From contig NZ_CP135529.1 in assembly GCF_032401055.1 (NCBI RefSeq), positions 5,702,501-5,766,500 on the forward strand: a stretch of DNA of 64,000 bases, written 5' to 3'. This stretch comes from Tardiphaga sp. 709 (GTDB lineage Bacteria > Pseudomonadota > Alphaproteobacteria > Rhizobiales > Xanthobacteraceae). The position numbers and the translations under genes are program-made. The notes under the pieces are model-generated. The model did not search any database. It saw only the letters and a list, made by a program, of their open reading frames with translations, and was not told the DNA's origin. Shown here piece by piece: positions 17,791 to 26,848 of the stretch. Position 1 is the stretch's first letter. Every line of letters starts with the position of its first letter.

Positions 17791-19488
17791 ATGATTTCCA
17801 TCGTTCTTTACGGCCGCAATGACAGCTACGGATACAACCTGCACAAGCGCGCGGCGCTTAGTTTCAATTGCATGGCCGAGTTGTTGACGGATGATGACGA
17901 TGAGATCCTGTTCGTCGACTACAATACGCCCGACGACTTCCCGACTTTCCCCGAAGCCATTCAGGACACGCTAACGCCATTGGCGCGCAAGCGGCTGCGC
18001 ATCCTGCGTGTCCGGCCGGGCATCCATGAACGGTTTCGCAGCAAGACGCGTCTCGTCGCGCTGGAGCCGATCTCACGCAATGTCGCCGTCCGCCGTTCAA
18101 ACCCGGCGAACCGCTGGATCCTGTCGACCAATACCGACATGATTTTCGTGCCGCAGACCGGACAGTGGTCGCTGTCCGACATATCGCGCGATCTACCCTA
18201 TGGTTTCTATCACGCGCCACGCCTGGAGATTCCCGAGACGCTGTGGGAGGGGCTCGACCGCCAGAACTCTCATGGCGCGATCGAGATGATCAAGGACTGG
18301 GGCACGACGCTGCACCTCAACGAAATCGTCCTCGGTGCAAAGACAATCCTTTACGATGGTCCCGGCGACTTTCAGTTGATGGAGCGCTCCGATCTGTTCC
18401 GCTACGACGGCTTCCATGAGGAGATGCTCCTCGGCTGGCACGTCGACTCCAACATCGCCAAGCGTCTCTATCTCGTGCACGGCACGGTGGGCGATCTCGG
18501 GGAACTTGTCTACGGCTATCACTGCGACCACACCCGGCAGATCACGCCGATGCACAGCCATTCGCGCACGCAAAATGACTGGCGGCGCTTCATCGACAAT
18601 GTTGAGGAGCCGGGCGTTCCCGAGCAGTCCGACATCTGGGGCTGCAATGGTGAGGATATCGAAGAGGTCAGGCTGTCCGGCGGTTTCTCGTCCGGTTACG
18701 TCGCAGCGCTGCGCTCCGCCATCGGAGCGCCGTTGGAGAAGCCGCCGATCGTCAAGTACTCATCGGAGTCGTATGGCTTCGTCGACTACGATCCGAAGCA
18801 TATCCTCTCATTCCTGCTAGATATCTTCATCACCGCCAATGTGCAGACGATGGTGATCGGATGGATGGGAATCCGGCGCGAGACGCTCGAAATGTTCGCC
18901 CAAGTCTGGGCGAAGCAGGGCTTCGTCCAGCCGATCCTGGTCGATGAAACACTGGCCCGCGGCAGCAATCTGAACGACATTCCTAACGTTATTGCGGTGA
19001 GTCAGGTGGATCTGTTCGCGCGCGCCGGTGCGTTCGTGATCGATTTCGGTGCGCCGAAGATCGGCGCACAGCTCACGTCGACGCAAAAGAACATGCTGAC
19101 CTATCTGTTCCTTGAGACGGTGGAAGCAGAGCGCGCCAGCATGGCGAGCGGGAAAGCCCCCCGGCGCGTGGTATCGCTGAACGCCATTCATACGCCCTAT
19201 GAATCCCTGGTCGCGGCGAACGTGGCCGCCGGCCTGACGCCATTCGCGACCAGAATGCGTCACGGCTTCGTGCTGCCTCCGATCGTGGGACCGCAGGACT
19301 GGACCGCGCTGCTTCGCCCGACGGACGCTGCGGAGCGGGAAGGAACAGTCATTCGTGCGCGGCCAGACGCAACCGGCATGATCTGCTTTGGCCCATACCA
19401 GCATCTCTCCAAGGGGGGTACCGGATTGAATTCAAGCTGTCGGGGCAGTTGCCTGCCTATGCGCCGTCGCATGCGCCGGCAGGTGTGA
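17791..19488 (+). CDS. Glycosyltransferase-like protein, N-terminal part of a frameshifted gene
   Basis: The first of two frames that together look like one gene of about 973 codons. The N-terminus (MISIVLYGRNDSYGYNLHKR, then DEILFVDYNTPDD and NRWILSTNTDMIF with a D-x-D-like metal site) suggests a GT-A glycosyltransferase. A second region, about residues 320-480, has an alpha/beta pattern (IFITANVQTMVIGWMGIRR, FVIDFGAPKIGAQLTS). Native-looking sequence stops at GPYQHLSKGG near residue 542 and becomes arginine-rich nonsense before the stop at 19488, whereas the next frame continues sensibly with YRIEFKLSG. Either the gene is broken or phase-variable, or the sequence has an error at the G run. 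The exact sugar is unknown. Confidence 0.75.
   Translation: MISIVLYGRNDSYGYNLHKRAALSFNCMAELLTDDDDEILFVDYNTPDDFPTFPEAIQDTLTPLARKRLRILRVRPGIHERFRSKTRLVALEPISRNVAVRRSNPANRWILSTNTDMIFVPQTGQWSLSDISRDLPYGFYHAPRLEIPETLWEGLDRQNSHGAIEMIKDWGTTLHLNEIVLGAKTILYDGPGDFQLMERSDLFRYDGFHEEMLLGWHVDSNIAKRLYLVHGTVGDLGELVYGYHCDHTRQITPMHSHSRTQNDWRRFIDNVEEPGVPEQSDIWGCNGEDIEEVRLSGGFSSGYVAALRSAIGAPLEKPPIVKYSSESYGFVDYDPKHILSFLLDIFITANVQTMVIGWMGIRRETLEMFAQVWAKQGFVQPILVDETLARGSNLNDIPNVIAVSQVDLFARAGAFVIDFGAPKIGAQLTSTQKNMLTYLFLETVEAERASMASGKAPRRVVSLNAIHTPYESLVAANVAAGLTPFATRMRHGFVLPPIVGPQDWTALLRPTDAAEREGTVIRARPDATGMICFGPYQHLSKGGTGLNSSCRGSCLPMRRRMRRQV
19413..19418 (+). other. Six-G homopolymer at the frameshift point
   Basis: The sequence reads AAGGGGGGTACC. 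With seven G the frame reads Lys-Gly-Gly-Tyr-Arg-Ile-Glu-Phe and runs unbroken into the downstream frame. With six it runs into the stop at 19488. Such tracts are classic slipped-strand sites and also common sequencing errors. Confidence 0.7.
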
Positions 19489-20711
19489 TCGAGCTCATCG
19501 GCAGCGAATACAACTTCGGTTATGTGCCCATTCGGTTCGCGGATGTTGCCGCAGGCAAGGTCTCCTTCGAGCTGGAAGCCGACAAGATGCTGCTTGGCCA
19601 GTCGGCAAGCCTGCTGCAGACCAGAGTCGTCGCGTCGCGGGCCATTGGATTGACCGTCTTGTCCTTGACTTGCGAGCGCGTCGAGAGTTTCTCGTTTTCG
19701 GATGTTCGGTCGTTGGGCGGCGGTTCGGACTGGCTGTCCGCTTTCCGCCTCGGTCCGGTGGGCCGCTGGCGAAAGGATCTGAGCGTTACCGTTGCCGGCG
19801 GAGCGAAGGATCTGCTGCCCGACGCTGCCCGCTTCCTGATCGCCGCGGCTGGTGCGCGCAAATCCGACAAGCGGGACGTCGCTTACGCCGCACGTAACCT
19901 GCTCAGCACCGCACGCATGCTGCTTGCCGGCCCTCGGTCGTCGGTTGCCACCGGTCCCCAGGCATTGCTCATGGCGGGACGCTATGAGATGTTGATTGGT
20001 CTCGAGACGGCAGCGCCGGCCGATCAGCCTTGGCTGTTTTTCGGCGTGCATTCGAAGGGTCGCGTCCGGTGCGCCGATTTCATCACCGGGCAAGACGCGC
20101 GCGCCGGCGAAATCCGGCGTGAATTCGAGGTGCATGTCGACGAGTCGCCCGATGGCGAGATCCCCGTCGAATTCTTCATCCATGCGTTGGGGCATCGTGG
20201 CCGGATCAAGTATCTGCGAATTCGGCGGCTGGGCGATTCCGTACAGGATTCACCCTGGATGGATTATCCTGCCGCAGATGTCGACTGGCTGCTGGGCGCT
20301 TCGGTTGTCGGTGTTTCGCCGCAGGGGAGCACTAAGATGCGCCGTCTCTTCGGTCGTTGGACTGCGAGCGGAGCGCTGTCTGTCGGTTCAGGCGAGAGCG
20401 GGCCGATCGCCAACAGTGGATCGCGTGCCCTGAAGCCAGGGCATTATGAGGCAGTGATCCAGTTCAAGGGCAAGGGCGACCGGCCGTTCCTGCGCGCCGA
20501 GGTGGTCTCCGACGACGCAGTGCGTGCCACCGGCGAGATCGGTGGTAATGGAGCGCAGGGCAACAGCCGCGTGGCGTTCGAACTTCATCCGAACGAGACA
20601 GACGCCAGCGTGCCGGTCGAAATCCGCCTGCAGGCGCTTGGCGGTGCCGGCGGCGTCGTTCAATCGATCAAGGTTTCCCGTATAGGCGATGCGAGCCCGA
20701 AAAGTTCGTAG
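19449..20711 (+). CDS. C-terminal part of the frameshifted gene: repeated beta-sandwich domains
   Basis: This frame has no plausible start of its own; the first in-frame candidate is a TTG inside conserved-looking sequence, so it is best read as the continuation of the upstream gene. It holds three similar beta-rich units. The first has YRIEFKLSG just before and VIELIGSEYNFGYVPIRFAD. The second is GRYEMLIGLE to GRIKYLRIRRLGD. The third is GHYEAVIQFKG to GVVQSIKVSRIGD. The units resemble carbohydrate-binding or lectin-like sandwich domains, an inference from pattern only. They may hold the glycan acceptor for the N-terminal enzyme part. A strong terminator follows at 20784. Confidence 0.7.
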   Translation: MPAYAPSHAPAGVIELIGSEYNFGYVPIRFADVAAGKVSFELEADKMLLGQSASLLQTRVVASRAIGLTVLSLTCERVESFSFSDVRSLGGGSDWLSAFRLGPVGRWRKDLSVTVAGGAKDLLPDAARFLIAAAGARKSDKRDVAYAARNLLSTARMLLAGPRSSVATGPQALLMAGRYEMLIGLETAAPADQPWLFFGVHSKGRVRCADFITGQDARAGEIRREFEVHVDESPDGEIPVEFFIHALGHRGRIKYLRIRRLGDSVQDSPWMDYPAADVDWLLGASVVGVSPQGSTKMRRLFGRWTASGALSVGSGESGPIANSGSRALKPGHYEAVIQFKGKGDRPFLRAEVVSDDAVRATGEIGGNGAQGNSRVAFELHPNETDASVPVEIRLQALGGAGGVVQSIKVSRIGDASPKSS

Positions 20712-20783
20712 ATCGATGTGCCGAGCGAGGCGATAAGCTGTTAGGCGGTACCTCGCGACGAAGCGTTCGCTCATCAAATGAAC

Positions 20784-20819
20784 GGGCCGGCCGGGACAAT
20801 GTCCGGGCCGGCCCTTTTT
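20784..20819 (+). terminator. Rho-independent terminator
   Basis: A 14-bp stem with one mismatch (GGGCCGGCCGGGAC against GTCCGGGCCGGCCC), an AAT loop and TTTTT directly after. It lies in the 109-base gap between convergent genes and ends the plus-strand glycosyltransferase transcript. Confidence 0.85.
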
Positions 20820-20820
20820 G

Positions 20821-22149
20821 TTAGCGGCTGCCGTAGCCCATGCGGGCCAGCGTCGTGCCAGCCGGCACGTCCTCGGCACTCACCACGCGCCATGGATCAA
20901 TGATCACCTTTGGCTTGGCGCCCAGATCGAACAGGTTGCGGCCCTTGAACTGCGGCCATGGGGTCGTGATCACGATGACGTCGGCGGCGACGGCGTCGGC
21001 CAGATCATTCGCGAACAGGACCTGGTCGACAAGAACGACTTCGGCGGCCTGCATGGCCAGCGGATCGTAGACCGTCACCACATAACCGGCTGCGCTCAAC
21101 TGGGCTGCGAGCGCGACACCCTGGCTTTCCTCGACCACGGGCGTATCGGGCTTGTACGACAGACCGAGCACGGCGACGCGGCTCGGCGGTTCGGCGTGGG
21201 CCTGAACCGCACCGATCAGGCGCTCGATCTGGTGATCGTTGATCTTGTCGGTTGCTTCGGCGAGATCGCAGCGGGCGCCGATCATGCGGCCGAGCGCCGC
21301 AAACGCCTTGTTGTCGCGGGGGAAGCAGGGGCCGCCGTAACCGATGGCGCCCTTGATATACTTCGATCCGACGCGGGTGTCGGAGCCGACAGCCGTGGAG
21401 ACGACATCGACGTCGGCGCCCGGAAGCTTGTCGCACATCTCTGCGAGCATGTTGGCGTAGGAGATCTTGGTCGTCACATAGGTGTTGACCGAAATCTTCG
21501 TCAATTCGGCATTCACAAAGCTCATGCGGCGGATGATCGGGTCGTTGTCGCAGGACTGCTTGTAGAGGCGTTCGAGCATTTCACCGGTGGTGGTGTCGGA
21601 TTCGCCGATCAGGATGAAGTCCGGGCGCAGCATGTCGCGCACCACGGTGCCGAGGGCGATGAATTCGGGATTGTAAGCGAGACCGAGCTGCGGACCGACG
21701 ACACGACCGGACGCGTCTTCGAGTTCCTTCTGGATTTCGCCGCCGGTCGAGCCGGGCATCACGGTGGACGTCACGACCACGACGTGGCGCTCTTTCTTGC
21801 TGCGAAGCGCTTCACCGATCGAGCGCACAGCCGACAGCACAAACTTGTTCGAGAACAGCTTGTCGTTGCCGCTGGGAGTCGGAACGATGATGAATGTGAC
21901 GTCGGAGCCCTGGACGACTTCGTCCCACGAATGGGTTGCCCGAAGCCGTGAACGCGCCTTGTCCATGTACTCCTGAAGCTGCGGCTCATCGACCGCTGCC
22001 TGGCCCTGATTGACCGCGTTGACCAGCTTGTCGTTTAGATCGAGCCCGATGACGTCGAAGCCCTTGGCTGCCATCACGGCTGCCATCGGCGACCCGAGCT
22101 TGCCGAGACCGATAATCGAAATGCGCGGAGGCTGGTTCACGGAGTTCAT
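20821..22149 (-). CDS. UDP-glucose/GDP-mannose dehydrogenase family protein
   Basis: About 442 residues of a nucleotide-sugar dehydrogenase that oxidises C6 of a nucleotide sugar to the uronic acid with two NAD+. ISIIGLGKLGSPMAAVMAAKG binds NAD near the N-terminus, AYNPEFIALGTV and KYIKGAIGYGGPCFPRDNKA follow, and the catalytic Cys is in the last of these at about residue 275. The C-terminal UDP-binding domain contains VAVLGLSYKPDTPVVEESQG. It differs clearly from the canonical UDP-glucose dehydrogenase at 60,954, so the substrate may be another sugar. ATG 22149 is used; GTG 22170 would add MSFHEIK. The NAD it consumes may link it to nadE in the same locus. Confidence 0.9.
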   Translation of the reverse strand: MNSVNQPPRISIIGLGKLGSPMAAVMAAKGFDVIGLDLNDKLVNAVNQGQAAVDEPQLQEYMDKARSRLRATHSWDEVVQGSDVTFIIVPTPSGNDKLFSNKFVLSAVRSIGEALRSKKERHVVVVTSTVMPGSTGGEIQKELEDASGRVVGPQLGLAYNPEFIALGTVVRDMLRPDFILIGESDTTTGEMLERLYKQSCDNDPIIRRMSFVNAELTKISVNTYVTTKISYANMLAEMCDKLPGADVDVVSTAVGSDTRVGSKYIKGAIGYGGPCFPRDNKAFAALGRMIGARCDLAEATDKINDHQIERLIGAVQAHAEPPSRVAVLGLSYKPDTPVVEESQGVALAAQLSAAGYVVTVYDPLAMQAAEVVLVDQVLFANDLADAVAADVIVITTPWPQFKGRNLFDLGAKPKVIIDPWRVVSAEDVPAGTTLARMGYGSR

Positions 22150-22418
22150 TTTGATCTCATGAAAACTCACCTCGCAGGCAGGGAACGGTTGAGCGAGGCG
22201 ATTGGGTTGACGTCGATGGGAAAAACATCCACATCGGGCTTGTGACCGATAGATGAATGTAATGGAGCTACGGCGAAATCTGCTTCCGGATCAAGGCAAA
22301 GGGGTGCCCGCACGACCCTGACACGCGGGCCGTTATAATGATCTCTGTTACCGAGTCCATATGGTTTAGCCCTGTGCATGGATCGTCGGGGCGGCCAATC
22401 GCGGATCGTGGCGATACG

Positions 22419-23618
22419 CTAGGTGTTCACGAGTGTCGTATAGGCGTCTTTGATCCGGGCGGCACTGCGATGCCAGTCAAAGTGAGCTGCGCGCGCGCGC
22501 AACGCCGTGGAACCATCCAAAGTTGCTTCGGACGAATCGGTCAGGGCGCGGAATGCGGCAGTCCACGCGTCGATGTCGAGCGCTCCCACCTTGATGGCCA
22601 ATCCGTCGGAAATCTCGTCCATGGACGTTCCCGAGCTGTGCACAACCCTGGTTCCGCAGGCCATGGCTTCCACCACGGGCATGCCGAAGCCCTCATAGAT
22701 CGATGGAAACATCAGTGCGAGTGCGCCTTCGTACAGGGTCCTGAGCTCGGCGTTGGACACCGTCCCCAGAAATCGGAGACTTCCCTCTGATCGAAGTGCC
22801 TCGGTTTCTGGCGGAAGCTCCAGCGCGCCCCATCCACCGCCACCGACGATCAGCAGGGGCGCCGCCGCGCGCTCCGTCTTTGAAAGCCGGCCGAAAGCCT
22901 GGATCAGAGTGCGCAAATTCTTGCGCGGTTCAAGTGTGCCGACGGCAAGGAAATAATCCCCGGTGATTCCCATTTGCGCGAGCTGCGACTGCACGATCTC
23001 AGGACCGAGCGGTCGAAAGATATCGCTAGCGGCGGGGGGGGCGACGATGATCTTGTCCTTCGGACAGCCGAAGACGCTGGTGATTTCGTCCCTGCTGAAT
23101 TCCGAGATCGTCTGCACGAGTGGTGCATCCTCGAGAAACTGAGGCAGCCGTTCAAGCCGCCGCAAGCGCTCCCGTGGATGCGTATGCGGATAGCGAACGA
23201 AGGAGAGATCGTAGACGACGGGAAGAGTGACGACGCCTGGATCTGCGAATGGAAGAAAATTGAAGGCGTGGAAGAGATCGAACGACTGTCGCTTCACGGT
23301 TCGCACGAATTGCGCGCGATAGATTGCCGGCGCCAGCTTCGATTGACGAAGTTTCTCGACGGCAAGATTTCGCAACCGGCCGATGCCTTTGGCGGCAGGC
23401 TTGCTTGCGCGCGCGGCTTCTTTCGAAGCGCTGAGGCGGTCCAGTTCACCGGCGTCGAGCGATAGCCATGACGTGAGGCCGAATCCCGAAAAGTGCAGGC
23501 GCGGCTCATCTTTCAACAACGCTTGAATCAAATGAAACGAATAATTGCCGATCCCGGTCATCGGACCGGCCATGACCCTCATTTCAATTCCAACTTTGAT
23601 CGTCCGCTCTAATGCCAC
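22419..23618 (-). CDS. GT4 family glycosyltransferase (mannosyltransferase-like)
   Basis: 399 residues of GT-B fold. The N-terminus has the glycine-rich acceptor-side loop (VGIEMRVMAGPMTGIGNYS), then DLFHAFNFLPFAD and VVYDLSFVRYPHTHPRERL. The C-terminal domain has YFLAVGTLEPRKNLRTLIQA and ALMFPSIYEGFGMPVVEAMA with the E-x7-E motif, followed by CGTRVVHSSG. This matches the WbaZ/PimB-like GT4 group, often mannosyl- or rhamnosyltransferases. It is the 5' partner of the dehydrogenase on the minus strand (269-base gap). Donor and linkage are not known. Confidence 0.9.
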   Translation of the reverse strand: MALERTIKVGIEMRVMAGPMTGIGNYSFHLIQALLKDEPRLHFSGFGLTSWLSLDAGELDRLSASKEAARASKPAAKGIGRLRNLAVEKLRQSKLAPAIYRAQFVRTVKRQSFDLFHAFNFLPFADPGVVTLPVVYDLSFVRYPHTHPRERLRRLERLPQFLEDAPLVQTISEFSRDEITSVFGCPKDKIIVAPPAASDIFRPLGPEIVQSQLAQMGITGDYFLAVGTLEPRKNLRTLIQAFGRLSKTERAAAPLLIVGGGGWGALELPPETEALRSEGSLRFLGTVSNAELRTLYEGALALMFPSIYEGFGMPVVEAMACGTRVVHSSGTSMDEISDGLAIKVGALDIDAWTAAFRALTDSSEATLDGSTALRARAAHFDWHRSAARIKDAYTTLVNT

Positions 23619-23830
23619 GTTGGTGAAATGTCCTTTGAGCGCGCAAGCTCATGAAGAGAGAGAGAACGGGATTCGGGTGGTTGCTGATGGACGCAAATAC
23701 TGTGCGCCCCGCCTTGGACAGCTACAACGGTTTGGTTCGTTCGGGCAAGTATGGGAACATCCGCCAAGCAAAAGCCTCATGAAGGTGATAGGAGTACCTT
23801 CGATGGCAGTTTACAATCGCAAGGGTTGAA

Positions 23831-24988
23831 ATGAGCGAGCATGCAGGCATGACGAATCCGAACGCCAACACAGGCAATATTGTCGGCGTACTCAAATCCC
23901 GGATGGTCGCTGATGCACTGCCGCTCTGGTCGTTGGAAGGTTGGGATGCACAAGCCGGTGGCTTCATCGAACGTCTTGCTGCCGATGGCACGCCCGACAC
24001 ATCCGCCCCTCGCCGTGTCCGCGTTCAGGCTCGCCAGATCTACTGTTTCGCCAAGGCGGCGCAGCTCGGATGGTATCCGCAGGGGGCCGAGATTGCCCGC
24101 AAGGGTCTCGATTACATGCTGGCCAAGGCGAAGGCGCCGGATGGCAAGCCGGGCTTCGTGCATATTCTCGCGCCCGATGGTTCGGTGCTGAACCCGCTGC
24201 GTGACACCTATGACCACGCTTTCGTCCTGCTGGCACTGGCGACGGTTTATCAGCTGGATCGCGATGCAGAGGTGCGCGCCGAGATCGACGAATTGATGCA
24301 GTTCATCGATACGCAACTGCGCTCGCCAGATGGCGGTTATCTCGAGGGCGTGCCGGCTTCGATGCCGCGTCGGCAGAATCCGCAGATGCATCTGCTGGAG
24401 GCCTTCATCACCGCCTTTGACGCGACCCATGATCAGGCATTCCAGGCGCGGGCCGGCGATCTGTTCGGTCTGTTCTCGTCGAATCTGTTCGATGCAAAGA
24501 AGGGTGTGCTCGGCGAATATTTCGAACAGGACTGGTCGCGGATCGAGCCGGTCAGCGTCGAGCCAGGCCATCAGGCCGAATGGGTCTGGCTGCTCAAGGG
24601 CTTCGAGCGCATCACCGGCTGCCCGACCGGCAAGCAGCGTGCCGCGTTGCTCGAATCCGCGCTGCGCTATCGTGACGCCACCGGCTGTCTGGTGGACGAA
24701 GGCGACGCCCAGGGCAATATCGTCAAGGCAACACGGCGCTGCTGGCCGCAGACCGAGATCATCAAGGCCTTCGTCGCGCAGGCGGAATCAGGCGTCGAGG
24801 GCGCAGCCGACGAGGCACGGGCGGCGCTGATGCGGCTCGACAAATATTATCTGCAGCATCCCGTCAAAGGCGGCTGGTACGATCAGTTCGACGGTGAGGG
24901 ACGCTCGCTGGTGGATGCGATCCCGGCGTCATCCTTCTATCATATTCTATGCGCGGTTGCCGAAGCCGAACGGGTGCTCGGCGCCTGA
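23831..24988 (+). CDS. AGE-family epimerase/isomerase (mannose-6-phosphate isomerase-like)
   Basis: 385 residues with the alpha/alpha-barrel pattern of N-acylglucosamine 2-epimerases and YihS-type isomerases. Visible are PLWSLEGWDAQAGGFIERL, RVRVQARQIYCFAKAAQLGW, DTYDHAFVLLALATVY with the catalytic-region His, NPQMHLLEAFITAFDAT, and VEPGHQAEWVWLL with a second His. Proteobacterial members in sugar loci often interconvert fructose 6-phosphate and mannose 6-phosphate. That reaction would feed GDP-mannose for the 3,5-epimerase homologue of this locus, which is an inference. The gene ends 13 bases before a convergent GtrA gene. Confidence 0.86.
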   Translation: MSEHAGMTNPNANTGNIVGVLKSRMVADALPLWSLEGWDAQAGGFIERLAADGTPDTSAPRRVRVQARQIYCFAKAAQLGWYPQGAEIARKGLDYMLAKAKAPDGKPGFVHILAPDGSVLNPLRDTYDHAFVLLALATVYQLDRDAEVRAEIDELMQFIDTQLRSPDGGYLEGVPASMPRRQNPQMHLLEAFITAFDATHDQAFQARAGDLFGLFSSNLFDAKKGVLGEYFEQDWSRIEPVSVEPGHQAEWVWLLKGFERITGCPTGKQRAALLESALRYRDATGCLVDEGDAQGNIVKATRRCWPQTEIIKAFVAQAESGVEGAADEARAALMRLDKYYLQHPVKGGWYDQFDGEGRSLVDAIPASSFYHILCAVAEAERVLGA

Positions 24989-25001
24989 CTGCCTGTGCGA
25001 T

Positions 25002-25487
25002 CTAGCGGATGGCTTCGTTCGGATCCGTCGGCTTGGTCCGGAACACCACGAAATGCGACATCGTGAAGTTCACGATGAAGCTGACCAAAATGGCCAGAAG
25101 CTTGGCGGCATAGACCGGCATGAAGTGCGACAGCGCCACCAGCGTGGTGGTGGTTGCGATCACGCCTAATACACCCGAGGCGACGAAGCTGAGATAATCC
25201 TTTCGTCGCAGCACGCGGCCGGATTCGGCGCGGAACGTGATCATGGTGTTCATCACGTAGGAGCACGATACGGCCACCAGCCACGCTATGACATTGGCGG
25301 GCACCAGCGGCAGCTTCAGCACCTGATAGGCGAGGGTGAAGATGGCGAGATCGATGAGGGTGTTGCCGAGGCCAATCACGCCGAAGCTGATGATCTTCGA
25401 CACCGTGGGGCGCGACAGCCAGGTCTCGACAATTTGTGGTAAAATCAGTCTCACGGCAGCAGGCATCCTCGATCTGGGCGGCTGCAT
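25002..25487 (-). CDS. GtrA-family membrane protein
   Basis: About 161 residues with four membrane segments: ISFGVIGLGNTLIDLAIFTLAY, ANVIAWLVAVSCSYVMNTMI, SFVASGVLGVIATTTTLVAL and KLLAILVSFIVNFTMSHFVV. NTMITFRAE and HFVVFRT are GtrA-type loops. ATG 25487 is chosen because a longer frame back to 25622 would overlap the next gene and encode an arginine-rich tail with no family match. This is the second GtrA of the locus, and its lipid-linked sugar is unknown. It is followed upstream by the PaaK-like gene on the same strand. Confidence 0.85.
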   Translation of the reverse strand: MQPPRSRMPAAVRLILPQIVETWLSRPTVSKIISFGVIGLGNTLIDLAIFTLAYQVLKLPLVPANVIAWLVAVSCSYVMNTMITFRAESGRVLRRKDYLSFVASGVLGVIATTTTLVALSHFMPVYAAKLLAILVSFIVNFTMSHFVVFRTKPTDPNEAIR

Positions 25488-25545
25488 AGCAGGATCGCCC
25501 GGGGAAGTCCGGCTTTTTATGATGCGCCGCGGCAGTCCCGCCCGG

Positions 25546-26775
25546 TCAGTTCCCGCGCTCGTCCGCAATGATCTTGCCGTCATTAGGCAGCGAGGCCGGC
25601 GCCACCAGCTCCACGGCCCCACCGAGCTTGCTGACGGCCCTGAGCGTGGCTGTAACGGCTTCCTGCAGGCCGGGCTTGTCCTGGGCCGCCACTTCGGCTT
25701 TCAGCACCATGGCGTCATTCTCGCCGTCTCGGGACACGACCAGCCGTAGCCGGCCGAGTTCCGGGTGCCGCTTGCCGATTTCGGCGACCTGTTCGGGTCG
25801 CACGAACATGCCCTTGACCTTGGTGGCCTGGTCGGCGCGGCCCATCCAGCCCCGGATGCGCATATTGCTCCGGCCGCAGGCGCTGGGGCCGGGCAGGGCG
25901 GCCGTCAGGTCGCCCAGCGCCAGCCGGATCCACGGGTGGTGTGGATCCAGCGACGTCACCACGATCTCGCCGACATCGCCCTCGGCCACAGGCGCGCCGG
26001 TCCCGGGGGTCACGATTTCCAGGATCAGGTCCTCATTGACGATCAGGCCATCGCGGGCGGTGCTCTCATAGGCGATGAAGCCCAGGTCGGCCGTGGCGAA
26101 GGCCTGATAGGCCTCGACACCGCGCGATGCGATCTCGGCCTGCAGCGAGGGTGGGAAGGCCGCGCCGGACACCATGGCGCGCTTGATGGATGACATGTCG
26201 CGCTGGGCGGCTTTCCCGGCATCGAGCAGGATCTTCAGGAAATCCGGCGTGCCGCTATAGGCTGATGGACGATAGGCCTCGATCAATTCCAGCTGCTGCT
26301 CGACATTGCCGGGACCGGCGGGGATAACGGCGCAGCCCAGCGCCCGCGCGGCGCCGTCGAAGATGAAGCCGCCGGGGGTCAGGTGATAGCTGAAAGTATT
26401 CAGCACCACGTCGCCCGCGCGGAAACCCGCGGCATAGAGCGCCCGCGCGCCGCGCCAGGGATCGGCCTGTTTCGACTCCGGCTCGAAAATGGGCCCCGGC
26501 GAGGTGAACAACCGGCCGAACGAGCCGGTCGCGCCTGACACGAAGCCGCCGAACGGTGGGCTGGCCTTGTGCAGGGCCGGCAGGTCGGATTTGCGCAGCA
26601 CCGGCAATTGCGCCAGCGCGGCGCGGCTGACGATCGCAGCGGGATCGATGCCCTTGAGATGCTCCGCATAGGCGGGCGCCTGCATCGCGTGGCGCAGCAC
26701 ATCCGGTAGGCGCGAAAACAGATTGGCCTGGCGCTGCGACGGATCGCAATTTTCGAGTGTGTCGAAGTGGCGCAT
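25546..26775 (-). CDS. Phenylacetate-CoA ligase-like AMP-binding protein
   Basis: 409 residues, close to the usual PaaK length. Family segments include PVLRKSDLPALHKASPPFGG, the P-loop-like SGATGSFGRL (a variant of the TSGTTG core), TFSYHLTPGGFIFDGAARAL and YSGTPDFLKILLDAGK. The C-terminal part has RIRGWMGRADQATKVKGMFV, with the Asp and Lys that bind adenylate, and FVRPEQVAEI. Such enzymes activate aryl or other carboxylic acids to CoA thioesters. The order PaaK-like, livF, substrate-binding protein, livM, livH, acyl-CoA ligase, livG is one I recall as common in this group of bacteria. It suggests coupled uptake and activation of aromatic acids. The acid is not known. Confidence 0.87.
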   Translation of the reverse strand: MRHFDTLENCDPSQRQANLFSRLPDVLRHAMQAPAYAEHLKGIDPAAIVSRAALAQLPVLRKSDLPALHKASPPFGGFVSGATGSFGRLFTSPGPIFEPESKQADPWRGARALYAAGFRAGDVVLNTFSYHLTPGGFIFDGAARALGCAVIPAGPGNVEQQLELIEAYRPSAYSGTPDFLKILLDAGKAAQRDMSSIKRAMVSGAAFPPSLQAEIASRGVEAYQAFATADLGFIAYESTARDGLIVNEDLILEIVTPGTGAPVAEGDVGEIVVTSLDPHHPWIRLALGDLTAALPGPSACGRSNMRIRGWMGRADQATKVKGMFVRPEQVAEIGKRHPELGRLRLVVSRDGENDAMVLKAEVAAQDKPGLQEAVTATLRAVSKLGGAVELVAPASLPNDGKIIADERGN

Positions 26776-26848
26776 CTGGGTGTGTCCTGGTGGTTTGGTG
26801 TCGTCGCGGTTATTCCGGTAGCCTGTGGCGCCGTGCTAGTGGGAAATC

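Noticed and set aside
23545-23829. Small plus-strand frame ending just before the AGE-family gene
   Set aside because: Mostly overlaps the antisense of the GT4 gene; no ribosome site or family pattern.
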